Shown here in pieces: positions 43,951 through 53,969 of a stretch of 64,000 nucleotides of DNA (positions are counted from its first letter, which is position 1; each line of letters opens with the position of its first letter). The translations under genes were made by a program, and so were the position numbers. The notes beneath the pieces were generated by a model that saw only the letters and a list, made by a program, of their open reading frames with translations, made no database searches and was not told the origin of the DNA. The stretch is from Rodentibacter myodis (lineage in GTDB: Bacteria > Pseudomonadota > Gammaproteobacteria > Enterobacterales > Pasteurellaceae): assembly GCF_001999305.1 (NCBI RefSeq), contig NZ_MLHQ01000009.1, forward strand, positions 1-64,000, written 5' to 3'.

Positions 43951-45294
43951 TTAACCTTCCTTCTCAATCTTATCCAACACTTGACGCAAGATTGAACCGT
44001 ATTCATATTTGCCCGGGCAAACGAATGAACAAAGCGCGAGATCTTCTTCATCTAACTCTAAACATCCTAATGCTTGAGCGCCATCGGTATCGCCCGAAAT
44101 TAAATCACGTAACAATAATGTCGGTAAAATATCCAACGGCATAACGCGTTCATAGTTGCCAATTGGTACCATCGCACGTTCGCCACCGTTTTCAGCGGTC
44201 GTAAAGTTGAATAATTTTTTACCGAAGTGACCTAATACGGTTCGGGTAATCGAATATTTATTCGGTTGCGGTGTAATCCATCCGAAGAATTCTTTTTCAT
44301 TACCTTCTGCAATCACAGACACTTGCAAGGCATAACGACCTAAATAGTCGTGAGCATCTTTTGCTGTGTTACCACAAAGTACGGAACCGGAAATAACACG
44401 ATTTTCGCCTGCACTTAATTCATCTTTGGTTAATTGAGAAAGGTTTGCCCCAATTACCGTACGTACTAAACGAGGATTTTTCACCTGCGGGCCGGCAAGT
44501 GAAATCACACGTTCAACATAAAGCTCACCGGTTGTGAATAATTTACCGATCGCAATCACATCTTGATAATTGATATGCCATACGGTTTTTTGTGCGCCGA
44601 CAGGATCAATAAAGTGAATATGCGTTCCCACAAGTCCTGCCGGATGTACACCGCCAAAATCGTGAATTTGAAGATTTGATAAATCTACGGTTGGGATATT
44701 GGTATCGCCGGCTTTACATAAATGTAAAGGTTTTGCCGGGAATAAACGACTTAATACGGTTAAACCGTGCGTGAAATCCTGCCAATGTTCTTTTAATACC
44801 ACTTCAGGATCGGCCGCTAATGGATTAGTATCCATTGCATTGACAAAAATGGAAGAAGGTTCGCTTTCAATTGCAGGAATCTTACTGAACGGACGTGTAC
44901 GCAATGCAGTCCATAAGCCTGATTCTACAAGGTTTTGTTTTACTTGTTCGGAAGAAAGTGTATTAAGTACATCTGCATTATATTTTGCGAAAGTGATTTG
45001 TTCCTCACCCTCTACATTAATCACCACAGATTGTAATACACGTTTTTCGCCACGATTAATCGCCGTGATAGTACCGTTTGCAGGGGCTGTGAAAACCACA
45101 CCCGGGTTTTTCTTGTCTTCAAAAAGCACTTGACCTTTCTTAACAACATCACCTTCGCGAACCTTCATAGAAGGACGCATCCCCACATACTCCTCACCAA
45201 GAATCGCAACTTGATTCACAACATTAGCGTTGTGGATTACTTGTGCCGGTTTTCCTGCAATAGGAAGATCCAAGCCTTTTTTTATTGTAATCAT
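43951..45294 (-). CDS. nqrA: Na+-NQR subunit A
   Basis: A 447-residue cytosolic/peripheral subunit, first of the operon. It starts [18 protein letters not shown] and includes [15 protein letters not shown] and the C-terminal [25 protein letters not shown]. NqrA takes part in ubiquinone binding. The ATG at 45294 follows AAAGAGT; the in-frame start at 45315 is less well placed. Confidence 0.96.
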   Translation of the reverse strand: MITIKKGLDLPIAGKPAQVIHNANVVNQVAILGEEYVGMRPSMKVREGDVVKKGQVLFEDKKNPGVVFTAPANGTITAINRGEKRVLQSVVINVEGEEQITFAKYNADVLNTLSSEQVKQNLVESGLWTALRTRPFSKIPAIESEPSSIFVNAMDTNPLAADPEVVLKEHWQDFTHGLTVLSRLFPAKPLHLCKAGDTNIPTVDLSNLQIHDFGGVHPAGLVGTHIHFIDPVGAQKTVWHINYQDVIAIGKLFTTGELYVERVISLAGPQVKNPRLVRTVIGANLSQLTKDELSAGENRVISGSVLCGNTAKDAHDYLGRYALQVSVIAEGNEKEFFGWITPQPNKYSITRTVLGHFGKKLFNFTTAENGGERAMVPIGNYERVMPLDILPTLLLRDLISGDTDGAQALGCLELDEEDLALCSFVCPGKYEYGSILRQVLDKIEKEG

Positions 45295-45619
45295 ACTCTT
45301 TGCACTACTTTTCAAGGTTAAAAATACGATTGCAAATAAGCAGGCTTAAATGCAATCTCGTGTTTGAGCGTGACAGAGAACACTTTAAAAGTTAAAGCAT
45401 TAGCAACTGACACATAATTTAAAAACTCAAATCTGTTTAATCTCCCGACAGACAAAAGGTAAGTATCAGATGCCTGCCAAAAAATTAGAAATACAAAATT
45501 CAAAGTGCCTTATTCTAGCGAAAATTGGCTTTTCATTCTAGTTAACCCTACACTTTTTGTGAAAATTTTGTGAAGTTTTGCCAAAATGAACAAAAATTGT
45601 GATAAGTATGTTGAAGATA
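45295..45619. other. nqr operon leader and promoter region
   Basis: 325 bases between bolA and nqrA on the minus strand. It contains the promoter given next, an untranslated leader of ~230 bases, and two adjacent TTTTGTGAA direct repeats near 45556-45574 that overlap the -35 box and could bind a regulator. No RNA gene recognised. Confidence 0.55.
45535..45563 (-). promoter_or_regulatory. Sigma-70 promoter for nqrABCDEF
   Basis: On the minus strand TTCACA, 17 bases, TAGAAT: five of six matches in each box with the ideal spacing. The start would lie ~235 bases before nqrA. Confidence 0.6.
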
Positions 45620-45931
45620 TTATTGTCCAACGCCTAAACAATTGGGGGAAAGTGGAAAAGATTCCCCCTGCTTTTGCCATTCCTCTTTTGTGTAAAGGTG
45701 AAGTGCCAAGGCGTGAATTCCATTTTTTAAATCATCGGCAAATAATTGATACAATTTTTGATGGCGTTGCACTTTGCCCATTCCATTAAAAACATCACTC
45801 ACAATCACCAATTTAAAATGAGAATCCGCCCCTCTGCCCGAGCTATGCATATGGCTTTCATTTTCCACTACGGCAAAGTGTGGTTGAAATTCGGCGTGAA
45901 TTTTATCGAGCAATTCCTGTTGTTTTGACAT
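45620..45931 (-). CDS. bolA: BolA-family regulator
   Basis: A 103-residue BolA protein: ELLDKIHAEFQPHFAVVENESHMHSSGRGADSHFKLVIVSDVFNGMGKVQRHQKLYQLFADDL shows the conserved E..H/FKV.I..F.G...V.RHR fold landmarks, including the histidine used to share a 2Fe-2S cluster with Grx4-type glutaredoxins. Divergent from yajG, the neighbour it also has in E. coli. The 14-residue C-terminal tail is variable. Confidence 0.93.
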   Translation of the reverse strand: MSKQQELLDKIHAEFQPHFAVVENESHMHSSGRGADSHFKLVIVSDVFNGMGKVQRHQKLYQLFADDLKNGIHALALHLYTKEEWQKQGESFPLSPNCLGVGQ

Positions 45932-46027
45932 TCTTCATCTCCAATAAATTTTGTAGAAAGGCTATACATCAGCCATTAAGTTTGCAAGAATAGCACAGTT
46001 CACCACGATAAAAAAATGAAGGAAATT

Positions 46028-46627
46028 ATGAAATTCATCAACAAAATCAAAACATCAACAGTCGCCGGTATTATCGCTGCAACCCTTTTTCTGGCAGGCT
46101 GTCAAACCCAATCCAATACCCTAACATTTACCCCGCCGGCACCCACTGCCTCAATGAATGTGAATCAAACCGCAGTCGTTTATGTGACGGCAAATGATAT
46201 GCGGACACAGCCGGAAATTTCTTCTTATGTAAAAAATGGGGAATTAATCAAACTGAATGTCTCGCCTTCCGTGACCCAATTATTGCAACAAGTGATGCAA
46301 CAAAATTTGGTCAGCAAAGGTTTTCGTATCGGGCAAACAAACAATTCTAATGCAGGTGTTACCGTTCAAATTAAAGATTTTTTCACCAATGTTGAACAAG
46401 GCAATTTACGCTACAACCTCACCGGTAAAATTCAAGTGAATGTTGTGGTGCAAGGGGCTTCCGGCAGCTATAACAAAGTCTTTAACGCCACCCGCTCACA
46501 ATCGGGCGTATTCGGTGCGGATAATGACGAAATCCAAAAAGTGATGGATGAAACCTTTAAAGATATTGTCAATAACATTTACCAAGATCAAGAAGTGGCG
46601 CAAGCGGTTAATCAATATAGTCGCTAA
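46028..46627 (+). CDS. yajG: YajG-family lipoprotein
   Basis: A 199-residue lipoprotein: signal peptide [16 protein letters not shown] with lipid-accepting cysteine, then the [15 protein letters not shown] and [33 protein letters not shown] segments of the YajG family. Function unknown; outer membrane location expected. The ATG at 46028 has AAGGA 5 bases upstream and is preferred to 46016. Confidence 0.88.
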   Translation: MKFINKIKTSTVAGIIAATLFLAGCQTQSNTLTFTPPAPTASMNVNQTAVVYVTANDMRTQPEISSYVKNGELIKLNVSPSVTQLLQQVMQQNLVSKGFRIGQTNNSNAGVTVQIKDFFTNVEQGNLRYNLTGKIQVNVVVQGASGSYNKVFNATRSQSGVFGADNDEIQKVMDETFKDIVNNIYQDQEVAQAVNQYSR

Positions 46628-46647
46628 TCGTTTTCCGGCTTTCCGGT

Positions 46648-46669
46648 GGGGCAGTTTTGCCCCCTTTTT
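46648..46669 (+). terminator. Terminator after yajG
   Basis: GGGGCA pairs with TGCCCC across 4 bases, followed by CCTTTTT. Confidence 0.75.
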
Positions 46670-46682
46670 GTCGCGATAAAAC

Positions 46683-46711
46683 TTGACGAAATGCCCTTTC
46701 AAGCGTAACAT
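46683..46711 (+). promoter_or_regulatory. Promoter for corA
   Basis: TTGACG, 17 bases, TAACAT. Transcription would start near 46718, ~237 bases before the corA ATG. Confidence 0.5.
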
Positions 46712-46717
46712 TCGCGC

Positions 46718-46954
46718 GATTTTTAACGAGAAGGACACACACTTTGGACAGTCATAGTCGATACCGAATATCACACTAGACTCTCGCCCACTTATCAGCG
46801 AGAGTTCGCTGGTAAATCCTTACCTTTCTTCGGCATCCTTATTGAACGAATCCCATAAAAACAGGTAAAAAACCGACCGCACTTTTGTGCCGATTTCGTT
46901 CGCTCTTTTTTTGTTCATGGTTGGATCTTCATAATCCCCAAAGGAGTATGACCA
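46718..46954 (+). promoter_or_regulatory. Long corA leader, possible leader peptide and hairpin
   Basis: Holds AGAAGGA 9 bases before a TTG that opens 11 codons (46744-46779) and then an 8-bp hairpin (CTCTCGC / GCGAGAG, 46781-46804) right after its TAG. Long corA leaders with a leader peptide are known in enterobacteria (CorL); this one has not been shown to be related. An uptake sequence lies at ~46875. The corA ribosome site is AAAGGAG. Confidence 0.4.
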
Positions 46955-47902
46955 ATGATAAACGCATTTGCCATTAATGATGCACGCCTGACACGTCTTG
47001 ATGACGAAAACAAAAATCTCAACTCCGCCATTTGGCTCGATTTGTTAGAACCCACCGGAGAAGAACGTGAAATGTTACAAGAGGGCTTAGGACAAAGCCT
47101 CGCTTCTTTTTTGGAATTGGAAGATATTGAGGCTTCCGCCCGTTTTTTTGAAGATGAAGACGGCCTGCACCTTCACTCTTTCTTTTATTGCGAAGATGAA
47201 CAAAATTTTGCCGATCTCGCCAGTGTGGCATTTACCATTCGTGATGGCCGTTTATTTACCCTGCGTGATCGGGAATTGCCTGCTTTCCGTTTATATCGTA
47301 TGCGTTCCCGCAGCCAACGCCTGTTGGAATGTAATGCCTACGAAGTTCTCTTAGACTTATTTGAAACCAAAATTGAGCAACTTGCCGATGTGATCGAAAA
47401 TGTGTATGCGGATTTGGAAGAATTAAGTCGTGTAATCTTAAACGGTACGCAGGATGAAGCCTTTAATGAAGCATTAAGTACCTTGACGGAACAAGAAGAT
47501 ACCAGTTCTAAAGTTCGCCTATGTTTGATGGATACCCAACGTGCTTTAGGTTTCCTTGTGCGTAAAACCCGCCTGCCGGCAAACCAGTTGGAACAAGCAC
47601 GGGAAATTTTGCGGGATATTGAATCTTTGCAACCGCATAATGAATCCTTGTTCCAAAAAGTGAATTTTCTAATGCAGGCGGCAATGGGTTATATCAATAT
47701 TGAGCAGAATAAAATTATGAAATTTTTCTCTGTGGTTTCTGTAATGTTTCTACCGGCAACCTTGGTGGCATCCACTTATGGAATGAACTTTGAATTTATG
47801 CCGGAGTTGCATTTTAAATATGGCTACCCAATGGCAATCGGCTTGATGATTGCGGCAGCACTCACCCCTTACATTTATTTCAAACGAAAAGGATGGCTAT
47901 AA
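46955..47902 (+). CDS. corA: Magnesium/cobalt channel
   Basis: A 315-residue CorA protein. The long cytosolic domain is followed by two C-terminal membrane helices, the first closed by the signature [11 protein letters not shown] (GMN selectivity motif plus MPEL loop) and the second ending [10 protein letters not shown]. It forms a homopentameric Mg2+ channel in the inner membrane. Start at 46955 is set by AAAGGAG 8 bases upstream; a short out-of-frame ATG at 46948 overlaps it. yggT begins within its stop codon. Confidence 0.95.
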   Translation: MINAFAINDARLTRLDDENKNLNSAIWLDLLEPTGEEREMLQEGLGQSLASFLELEDIEASARFFEDEDGLHLHSFFYCEDEQNFADLASVAFTIRDGRLFTLRDRELPAFRLYRMRSRSQRLLECNAYEVLLDLFETKIEQLADVIENVYADLEELSRVILNGTQDEAFNEALSTLTEQEDTSSKVRLCLMDTQRALGFLVRKTRLPANQLEQAREILRDIESLQPHNESLFQKVNFLMQAAMGYINIEQNKIMKFFSVVSVMFLPATLVASTYGMNFEFMPELHFKYGYPMAIGLMIAAALTPYIYFKRKGWL

Positions 47903-48447
47903 TGGCGTTATCTCAAACCGCACTTTTTATCGGTTCACTTATCAATCTTTACTCATTGGTGCTTGTGTTGCGTGCGTGGCTACAATTTGCACGGGTAGAT
48001 TATTACAATCCACTTTCACAATTTGTTGTGAAGATCACCGAACCGGTGTTAAAACCATTGCGTAAAATTGCCCCGATTATCAAAAATATTGATACTTCCG
48101 CTTTCTTACTGATCTTTGTATTAGGTGCATTAAAAGCCGTGCTTTACTTTGGCTTGAGTGTAGAGGTGATGTTGGTTTTGGGGGTATTGAGTATTCTAAA
48201 AAATATCGGCGTGGCGATTTTCTACGTGTTATTTGCCGGTGCGATTGCAAGCTGGTTTAACCGTGGCAACAGCCCGATTATTTACGCGCTTTATCAACTT
48301 TCCGAACCTTTACTTCGTCCGGTACGAAAAATTTTGCCAACCATCGGGATGATTGATTTTTCCCCTATGGTGATTGTTTTTATCTTATTGTTTATCAATA
48401 ACTTTATGATAGATATGTTGCAGGCACTTTGGATGATTGCAGGCTAA
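47902..48447 (+). CDS. yggT: YggT-family membrane protein
   Basis: A 181-residue protein with two repeats, each of two membrane segments around a conserved P...RP(L/V)RK loop: PVLKPLRKIAPII and PLLRPVRKILPTIGMIDFSPMVI. Members help with osmotic or cation shock; the exact role is unknown. The ATG overlaps the corA TAA (TAATG), so the two are coupled. Confidence 0.9.
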   Translation: MALSQTALFIGSLINLYSLVLVLRAWLQFARVDYYNPLSQFVVKITEPVLKPLRKIAPIIKNIDTSAFLLIFVLGALKAVLYFGLSVEVMLVLGVLSILKNIGVAIFYVLFAGAIASWFNRGNSPIIYALYQLSEPLLRPVRKILPTIGMIDFSPMVIVFILLFINNFMIDMLQALWMIAG

Positions 48448-48474
48448 AGTGCGGTCAAAAAAGATAATATTTTC

Positions 48475-48496
48475 GCCACGTTCTGCGTGGCTTTTA
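48475..48496 (+). other. Small hairpin between yggT and yggU
   Basis: GCCACG pairs with CGTGGC across 5 bases, followed by TTTTATTTT. A weak terminator or attenuator. Confidence 0.5.
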
Positions 48497-48511
48497 TTTT
48501 AGGGAGAAATG

Positions 48512-48799
48512 ATGACGGCAATTGAACAAACATCAGAGGGGATTCGGCTTAAAGTCTTTTTACAGCCTAAGGCAAGTAAAGATCATATCGCAGGCCTTCA
48601 CGACAACGAACTTAAAATCACCATCACCGCACCACCAATAGACGGGCAGGCGAATGCCCATTTACTTAAATTTTTAAGTAAAGCATTTAAAGTACCGAAA
48701 AGCAGTATTGTGCTTGAAAAAGGGGAGTTAAATCGGCATAAACAAATTTGGATTCCGAATCCAAAATTGATCTCGAAAGAAATTGAAAATCTGTTGTAA
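48512..48799 (+). CDS. yggU: YggU/DUF167-family protein
   Basis: A 95-residue protein of the DUF167 fold: GIRLKVFLQPKASKDHIAGLHDNELKITITAPPIDGQANAHLLKFLSKAFKVPKSSIVLEKGELNRHK is the family signature. Function unknown. Two ATGs follow each other; the second (48512) has better spacing (7 bases) from AGGGAG than the first at 48509. It sits 64 bases after yggT, the conserved neighbour. Confidence 0.88.
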   Translation: MTAIEQTSEGIRLKVFLQPKASKDHIAGLHDNELKITITAPPIDGQANAHLLKFLSKAFKVPKSSIVLEKGELNRHKQIWIPNPKLISKEIENLL

Positions 48800-48926
48800 A
48801 ACAAGCAAAAAAATCACCGCACTTTCGTTCCCTTCCCTATCAATTTTTGCCGTTTTACGGTATTCTATGCCGCATTTTCTAATGTAAAAATTCCGCTAAA
48901 GTGCGGTCAAAATTTAAGGTGATTTT

Positions 48927-51512
48927 ATGCAAGAACAATATCGTCCCGATATCATCGAACCAAAGGTTCAACAATACTGGGCTGAAAATAAAGTTTTTAA
49001 AGCCATCAAAGACGAATCTAAAGAGAAATATTACTGCCTTTCAATGTTGCCATATCCGTCCGGACGATTGCATATGGGACACGTGCGTAACTACACTATC
49101 GGTGATGTGGTTTCACGCTATCAACGTATGTTGGGAAAAAACGTGTTACAACCAATGGGGTGGGATGCATTTGGTTTGCCGGCAGAAGGGGCGGCAGTAA
49201 AAAATAATACCGCACCGGCAAAATGGACTTACGAAAACATTGAATATATGAAAAATCAGCTCAAAGTATTGGGCTTTAGCTATGATTGGGATCGCGAAGT
49301 AACCACCTGCCGCCCCGAATATTACAAATGGGAACAATGGTTCTTTACCGAGCTATATAAAAAAGGCTTGGTGTATAAAAAAACCTCCACGGTGAACTGG
49401 TGTCCGAATGATGAAACCGTACTCGCCAACGAACAAGTACACGAGGGTTGTTGCTGGCGTTGTGATACACCGGTGGAACAACGGGAAATTCCACAATGGT
49501 TCATTAAAATTACCGATTATGCGGAACAATTACTAAACGGTTTGGATAACCTTCCACAGTGGCCGGATATGGTAAAAACGATGCAACGCAACTGGATCGG
49601 TCGCTCGGAAGGGGTTGAAATCACCTTTGATGTGGCAGACACCAACGACAAATTATCGGTTTACACCACCCGTCCGGATACTTTCTATGGTGTAAGCTAT
49701 TTGGGTATTGCGGCGGCTCATCCATTGGCAACAATGGCGGCTGAACAGAATCCTGAATTGGCGGCGTTTATTCAAGAAGCGAAAAATACCAAAGTGGCAG
49801 AGGCGGATCTCGCCACAATGGAGAAAAAAGGAATGCCAACAGGCTTGTTTGCCATTCACCCATTAACCGGTGAAAAATTGCCTATTTGGGTGGCGAACTT
49901 CGTGTTAATGCATTATGGTACCGGTGCGGTAATGGCTGTGCCTGCACACGATCAACGCGACTATGAATTTGCCCAAAAATACGGTTTGCCGATAAAACAA
50001 GTGATTGCACCGCTTGCCGGTCAAGACATTGATTTAACCAAACAAGCCTTTACCGAACACGGCACATTAATTCATTCTGCCGAATTTGATGGAATGGCAT
50101 TTGAAGCGGCATTTAAAGGCATTGCCGATAAATTGGAAAAATTAGGCGTGGGTAAACGCCAAGTTAATTATCGCTTGCGTGATTGGGGCGTTTCCCGTCA
50201 ACGCTATTGGGGCGCACCAATCCCAATGCTCACCCTTGAAAACGGTGATGTGGTGCCGGCACCTTTAGAAGATTTACCGATTATTTTGCCTGAAAATGTG
50301 GTAATGGACGGGGTGAAAAGCCCGATCAAAGCCGATCCGAATTGGGCGAAAACCACCTTTAACGGTGCGCCGGCACTCAAAGAAACCGATACTTTCGATA
50401 CCTTTATGGAATCTTCTTGGTACTACGCCCGTTACACTTCGCCACAATTTGATAAAGCAATGTTGGACAAAGAAGAAGCAAATTATTGGCTACCGGTGGA
50501 TCAATATATCGGCGGTATCGAACACGCTACAATGCACTTGTTATACTTCCGCTTCTTCCACAAACTCTTGCGTGATGCAGGCTTTGTAACCAGTGATGAG
50601 CCGGCAACCAAATTGCTTTGCCAAGGTATGGTGCTTGCCGATGCCTTTTATTACACCAGCCCAACCAACGAGCGAATTTGGGTTAGCCCAACACAAGTAA
50701 CCCTTGAACGTGATGAAAAAGGTCGCATCATTAAAGCCACCGATCCGGAAGGGCGTGAATTGGTTCATACCGGTATGACGAAAATGTCAAAATCCAAAAA
50801 CAACGGTATCGACCCGCAAGAAATGGTGGAAAAATATGGGGCGGATACGGTTCGTTTATTTATGATGTTTGCTTCACCGGCAGAAATGACCCTTGAATGG
50901 CAAGAGTCCGGCGTGGAAGGGGCAAAACGTTTCTTAGGTCGTGTGTGGAATTTGGTTTATCAATATCAACAACATCCGGCAAAAACCGCTTTAGATGTGA
51001 CCGCACTTTCAGCGGCTCAAAAAGCCCTTCGCCGTGAAGTTCACAAAACCATTGCGAAAGTGAGTGATGATATTGGTCGCCGCCAAACCTTCAATACGGC
51101 GATTGCGGCAATTATGGAATTGATGAACAAGCTCACCAAAGCCCCAATGGAAAGCGAACAAGATCGTGCTGTTATGGCAGAAGCCTTGAATGCCGTGGTT
51201 CGTATGCTTTATCCAATTACGCCACATATTTGTTTTGAATTGTGGCACGCCTTAGGCAACGAAAGCCCGATTGATACCGCAGAATGGGTAAAAGCCGATG
51301 AATCTGCAATGGTAGAAGAGGAAAAACTTATCGTTGTGCAAGTAAATGGTAAAGTGCGTGGTAAAGTCACCGTTGCCGCCAATGCCGATGAAGACAGCGT
51401 AAAAGCTATCGCCTTTGCCGATGAAAACGTGAAAAAATTTATCGATGGTCAACAAATCGTAAAAGTGATTTATGTGGCGGGTAAATTATTAAATGTGGTG
51501 GTAAAACCTTAA
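48927..51512 (+). CDS. leuS: Leucine--tRNA ligase
   Basis: An 861-residue class I synthetase. The HIGH-type motif is [16 protein letters not shown] near residue 45 and the KMSKS loop [14 protein letters not shown] near 620. The CP1 editing domain (TTRPDTFYG; ...[19 protein letters not shown]) removes misactivated isoleucine and norvaline. Two zinc-type cysteine pairs occur near residues 155-180. Preceded by an uptake sequence and AAGGTGA ribosome site. Full length. Confidence 0.97.
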   Translation: MQEQYRPDIIEPKVQQYWAENKVFKAIKDESKEKYYCLSMLPYPSGRLHMGHVRNYTIGDVVSRYQRMLGKNVLQPMGWDAFGLPAEGAAVKNNTAPAKWTYENIEYMKNQLKVLGFSYDWDREVTTCRPEYYKWEQWFFTELYKKGLVYKKTSTVNWCPNDETVLANEQVHEGCCWRCDTPVEQREIPQWFIKITDYAEQLLNGLDNLPQWPDMVKTMQRNWIGRSEGVEITFDVADTNDKLSVYTTRPDTFYGVSYLGIAAAHPLATMAAEQNPELAAFIQEAKNTKVAEADLATMEKKGMPTGLFAIHPLTGEKLPIWVANFVLMHYGTGAVMAVPAHDQRDYEFAQKYGLPIKQVIAPLAGQDIDLTKQAFTEHGTLIHSAEFDGMAFEAAFKGIADKLEKLGVGKRQVNYRLRDWGVSRQRYWGAPIPMLTLENGDVVPAPLEDLPIILPENVVMDGVKSPIKADPNWAKTTFNGAPALKETDTFDTFMESSWYYARYTSPQFDKAMLDKEEANYWLPVDQYIGGIEHATMHLLYFRFFHKLLRDAGFVTSDEPATKLLCQGMVLADAFYYTSPTNERIWVSPTQVTLERDEKGRIIKATDPEGRELVHTGMTKMSKSKNNGIDPQEMVEKYGADTVRLFMMFASPAEMTLEWQESGVEGAKRFLGRVWNLVYQYQQHPAKTALDVTALSAAQKALRREVHKTIAKVSDDIGRRQTFNTAIAAIMELMNKLTKAPMESEQDRAVMAEALNAVVRMLYPITPHICFELWHALGNESPIDTAEWVKADESAMVEEEKLIVVQVNGKVRGKVTVAANADEDSVKAIAFADENVKKFIDGQQIVKVIYVAGKLLNVVVKP

Positions 51513-51522
51513 TAATCCCGAC

Positions 51523-51676
51523 ATTACGTCGCAGTTGTGCGAAATACTATTTAAAAGTGAAAAGTAGGGACGCCACACCAGCATCCGCAATAAATTCATT
51601 GAAATTTTTAAATTGGACGCCGGTGTGCGTTCCTACAATAACCCTGAAATAAGGTTTTGTGCATTTGCTACATAAT
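51523..51676 (+). repeat. MITE/REP-like element, copy 4
   Basis: 154 bases from ATTACGTCGC to GCTACATAAT. Right end shares TTTTGTGCATTTGCTACATAATG with the family. Internal arms GTAGGGACGCCAC and the degenerate GGCGTCC/GTTCCTAC pair are present. A degenerate uptake sequence (GACCGTGCTT) follows. Confidence 0.78.
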
Positions 51677-51766
51677 GCCGAATAATCCATAAAAAAATGA
51701 CCGTGCTTCTTTGTAAGCAAAATACTGTTTTAACGAAAAGTGCGGTCAATTTTGAAGGTGATTTTT

Positions 51767-52270
51767 ATGCTTAACTCAATCAAAAAACTCTTATTCATTG
51801 TCGGTATCGCAGTACTTTCCGCTTGCGGCTGGCATTTTCAAAATGGTGAATTAATTCCGCAAGAATTACGCACCCTTGCTTTTGAAAGCGGTGATCCTTA
51901 TAGCGAAATGTCTATGGCAATGCGCCGTCAGCTTTTGGCAAATGACGTAAAACTGGTGAGTGCCAAACAGGGCATTCCGGTATTGCGGATTAACAAGCAA
52001 ACCACCAACGATGAAGTCGCCTCTATTTTCAAACGCGGACGTGAAGCCGAAAAAGTATTAATGTTAGAAGTTGATGCCAGTGTACGCTTGGCAAATGGCG
52101 AAACCCACCCTATCAGTGCAAAAGTAAACCGCACATTCTTTGATAACTCACGTGCCGCACTGGCAAAATCTGCCGAACGTGATGTGATTTGGAATGATAT
52201 GTGCGAACAAGCCGCCCGCCAATTAATCACCAAAATGGTGGCATTACAACATCAAGTAAAAGGTAAATAA
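51767..52270 (+). CDS. lptE: LPS-assembly lipoprotein LptE
   Basis: A 167-residue outer-membrane lipoprotein: signal [13 protein letters not shown] with lipidated cysteine at ~20, followed by [28 protein letters not shown]. LptE plugs the LptD barrel and aids LPS insertion at the cell surface. The ATG at 51767 follows GAAGGTGA and gives a proper signal peptide; the frame stays open upstream to 51740. Its stop overlaps the holA start. Confidence 0.92.
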   Translation: MLNSIKKLLFIVGIAVLSACGWHFQNGELIPQELRTLAFESGDPYSEMSMAMRRQLLANDVKLVSAKQGIPVLRINKQTTNDEVASIFKRGREAEKVLMLEVDASVRLANGETHPISAKVNRTFFDNSRAALAKSAERDVIWNDMCEQAARQLITKMVALQHQVKGK

Positions 52271-53304
52271 TGAATCGTATTTTCCCTGAGCAACTCTCCC
52301 ATCACCTTTCTCAGCGTTTAACCAACGTTTATTTTTTAGTGGGGCAAGATCCTCTGTTGCTCAGTGAAAGTGAAGAGATGATTTATCAAGCGGCAAATAA
52401 ACAGGGTTTTGATGAAAAAAACAGCGTGCAAATTGATCACCAAACAGATTGGCGACAGCTTATTGAAAGTAGCCAATCTATGGGATTATTTTTCAATAAG
52501 CAGGTACTTATTCTCAATTTACCGGAAAATTTGACCGCACTTTTGCAAAAAAATCTTCAAGAATTAATCGCTGTGCTAAACGAAGATATTTTGCTCATTT
52601 TGGTGCTGCCTAAATTGACAAAACCAATGGAAAAACAGGCTTGGTTTCTTGCGATAAATCAATATGAGCCGAATGTCTTGTTGGTGAACTGTCAAACCCC
52701 TACATCGGAAAATCTTCCCCGTTGGGTAAAAAATAGAGTACAGGCAATGGGCTTGATTGCCAATGAAGAAGCGATTCAACAACTTTGTTATAGTTATGAA
52801 AATAATCTCCTCGCCCTCAAGCAAGCGTTACAACTTTTAGACTTACTTCATCCCGATCATAAACTGAACTACAATCGGGTGATTGCGGTGGTGGAGCAGT
52901 CTTCTGTTTTTACGCCATTTCAATGGATTGATGCCTTACTTGCTGGTAAAGTCAATCGTGCCAAACGGATTTTAAACGGCTTGAGGGCGGAGGATGTGCA
53001 ACCCATCATTTTACTGCGCACCTTACAACGTGAATTGCTGACGTTATTAGAACTTACAAAGCCTCAGCAGCCTGTTCAACTCAAAGATAATCTTCCCCTT
53101 TGGCAAATTAAGGGCGAATTTGATCGCCTTAAAATTTGGCAAAATCGCCGACCGCTCTTTATAACGGCAGTGCAACGATTAACCTATCAAAAACTCTATG
53201 ACATTATTCAAGAATTGGCGAACATTGAACGGCTCGCCAAACAGGAATTTAGTGATGAAGTGTGGGTTAAATTGGCAGATTTAACCGTAAAAATTTGTTT
53301 ATAA
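52270..53304 (+). CDS. holA: DNA polymerase III subunit delta
   Basis: A 344-residue clamp-loader subunit. It starts NRIFPEQLSHHLSQRLTNVYFLVGQDPLLLSESEEMIY and has the family's central LLALKQALQLLDLL and VFTPFQWIDALLAGKVNRAKRILNGLR helices. Delta opens the beta clamp in the replisome. Coupled to lptE (TAATG), the usual neighbour. Ends 1 base before convergent mutT. Confidence 0.94.
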   Translation: MNRIFPEQLSHHLSQRLTNVYFLVGQDPLLLSESEEMIYQAANKQGFDEKNSVQIDHQTDWRQLIESSQSMGLFFNKQVLILNLPENLTALLQKNLQELIAVLNEDILLILVLPKLTKPMEKQAWFLAINQYEPNVLLVNCQTPTSENLPRWVKNRVQAMGLIANEEAIQQLCYSYENNLLALKQALQLLDLLHPDHKLNYNRVIAVVEQSSVFTPFQWIDALLAGKVNRAKRILNGLRAEDVQPIILLRTLQRELLTLLELTKPQQPVQLKDNLPLWQIKGEFDRLKIWQNRRPLFITAVQRLTYQKLYDIIQELANIERLAKQEFSDEVWVKLADLTVKICL

Positions 53305-53305
53305 A

Positions 53306-53707
53306 TTAAATCGACTCAGCAATCAAACGCTGAATCAATTTCGCATTTGCCGGTGGAAATAATCCTGCATCTAAGGCGTTTTGTTCAATCCAAAAGCCCT
53401 CTTGACCTTCCCGACCAAAAGGTTCGCCAACCCATTCCTCAACAAGATAAAAGAAAAAAGAAATAATTTTTGTGGGATATTCAAACCAAAAGCGTTCATA
53501 AAGTTCGGCTTTCAGCACCACAATGCCAATTTCTTCTTCTAACTCCCGTTTTAGAGCTTGTTCCGGCGTTTCACCGGCATCAACTTTGCCACCCGGAAAT
53601 TCAAGAGATTGGGCAAAATCTTGCCCTTCTAAACGCTGTGTTAAATAAATCTGTCCGAACTCATTACGAATAATACCGGCAGCGACCTGTATCGTTTTTT
53701 TATCCAT
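53306..53707 (-). CDS. mutT: 8-oxo-dGTP diphosphatase
   Basis: A 133-residue Nudix hydrolase. The complete box GGKVDAGETPEQALKRELEEEIG sits at ~39-61, preceded by FAQSLEFP. It removes 8-oxo-dGTP from the nucleotide pool. It follows secA on the same strand, as in many gammaproteobacteria, but a MITE-like element separates the two. Confidence 0.94.
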   Translation of the reverse strand: MDKKTIQVAAGIIRNEFGQIYLTQRLEGQDFAQSLEFPGGKVDAGETPEQALKRELEEEIGIVVLKAELYERFWFEYPTKIISFFFYLVEEWVGEPFGREGQEGFWIEQNALDAGLFPPANAKLIQRLIAESI

Positions 53708-53794
53708 TTTTTAATCCAAATATGAGAGTAAACACAAAAGCGCCATTGCAACTGGACAGTTGGTTTGCGTACTGTAATCTCCAGATTATTAGGC

Positions 53795-53919
53795 ATTATG
53801 TAGTGTAATATGATTTTAGTGAGAGTTCCACGCAAGCGTTCATACGAAAAACCAAACCATACTGTAAATAATAAGTTCAGCGTTCATACATTACATCCGT
53901 TGCGCAGCTGCTACATAAT
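53795..53919 (+). repeat. MITE/REP-like element, copy 5 (different interior)
   Basis: 125 bases from ATTATGTAGT to GCTACATAAT. The ends match the family but the interior lacks the GTAGGGACG palindromes and carries instead two CAAGCGTTCATAC/CAGCGTTCATAC boxes. It lies between mutT and secA, 15 bases from an uptake-sequence terminator. Confidence 0.65.
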
Positions 53920-53933
53920 ACCAAGATGATGAA

Positions 53934-53963
53934 AAAAGTGCGGTCAAAAACAACCGCACTTTT
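53934..53963 (-). terminator. Uptake-sequence terminator of secA
   Basis: AAAAGTGCGGT faces ACCGCACTTTT across 8 bases, 7 bases beyond the secA stop. Confidence 0.75.
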
Positions 53964-53969
53964 CGCCCA

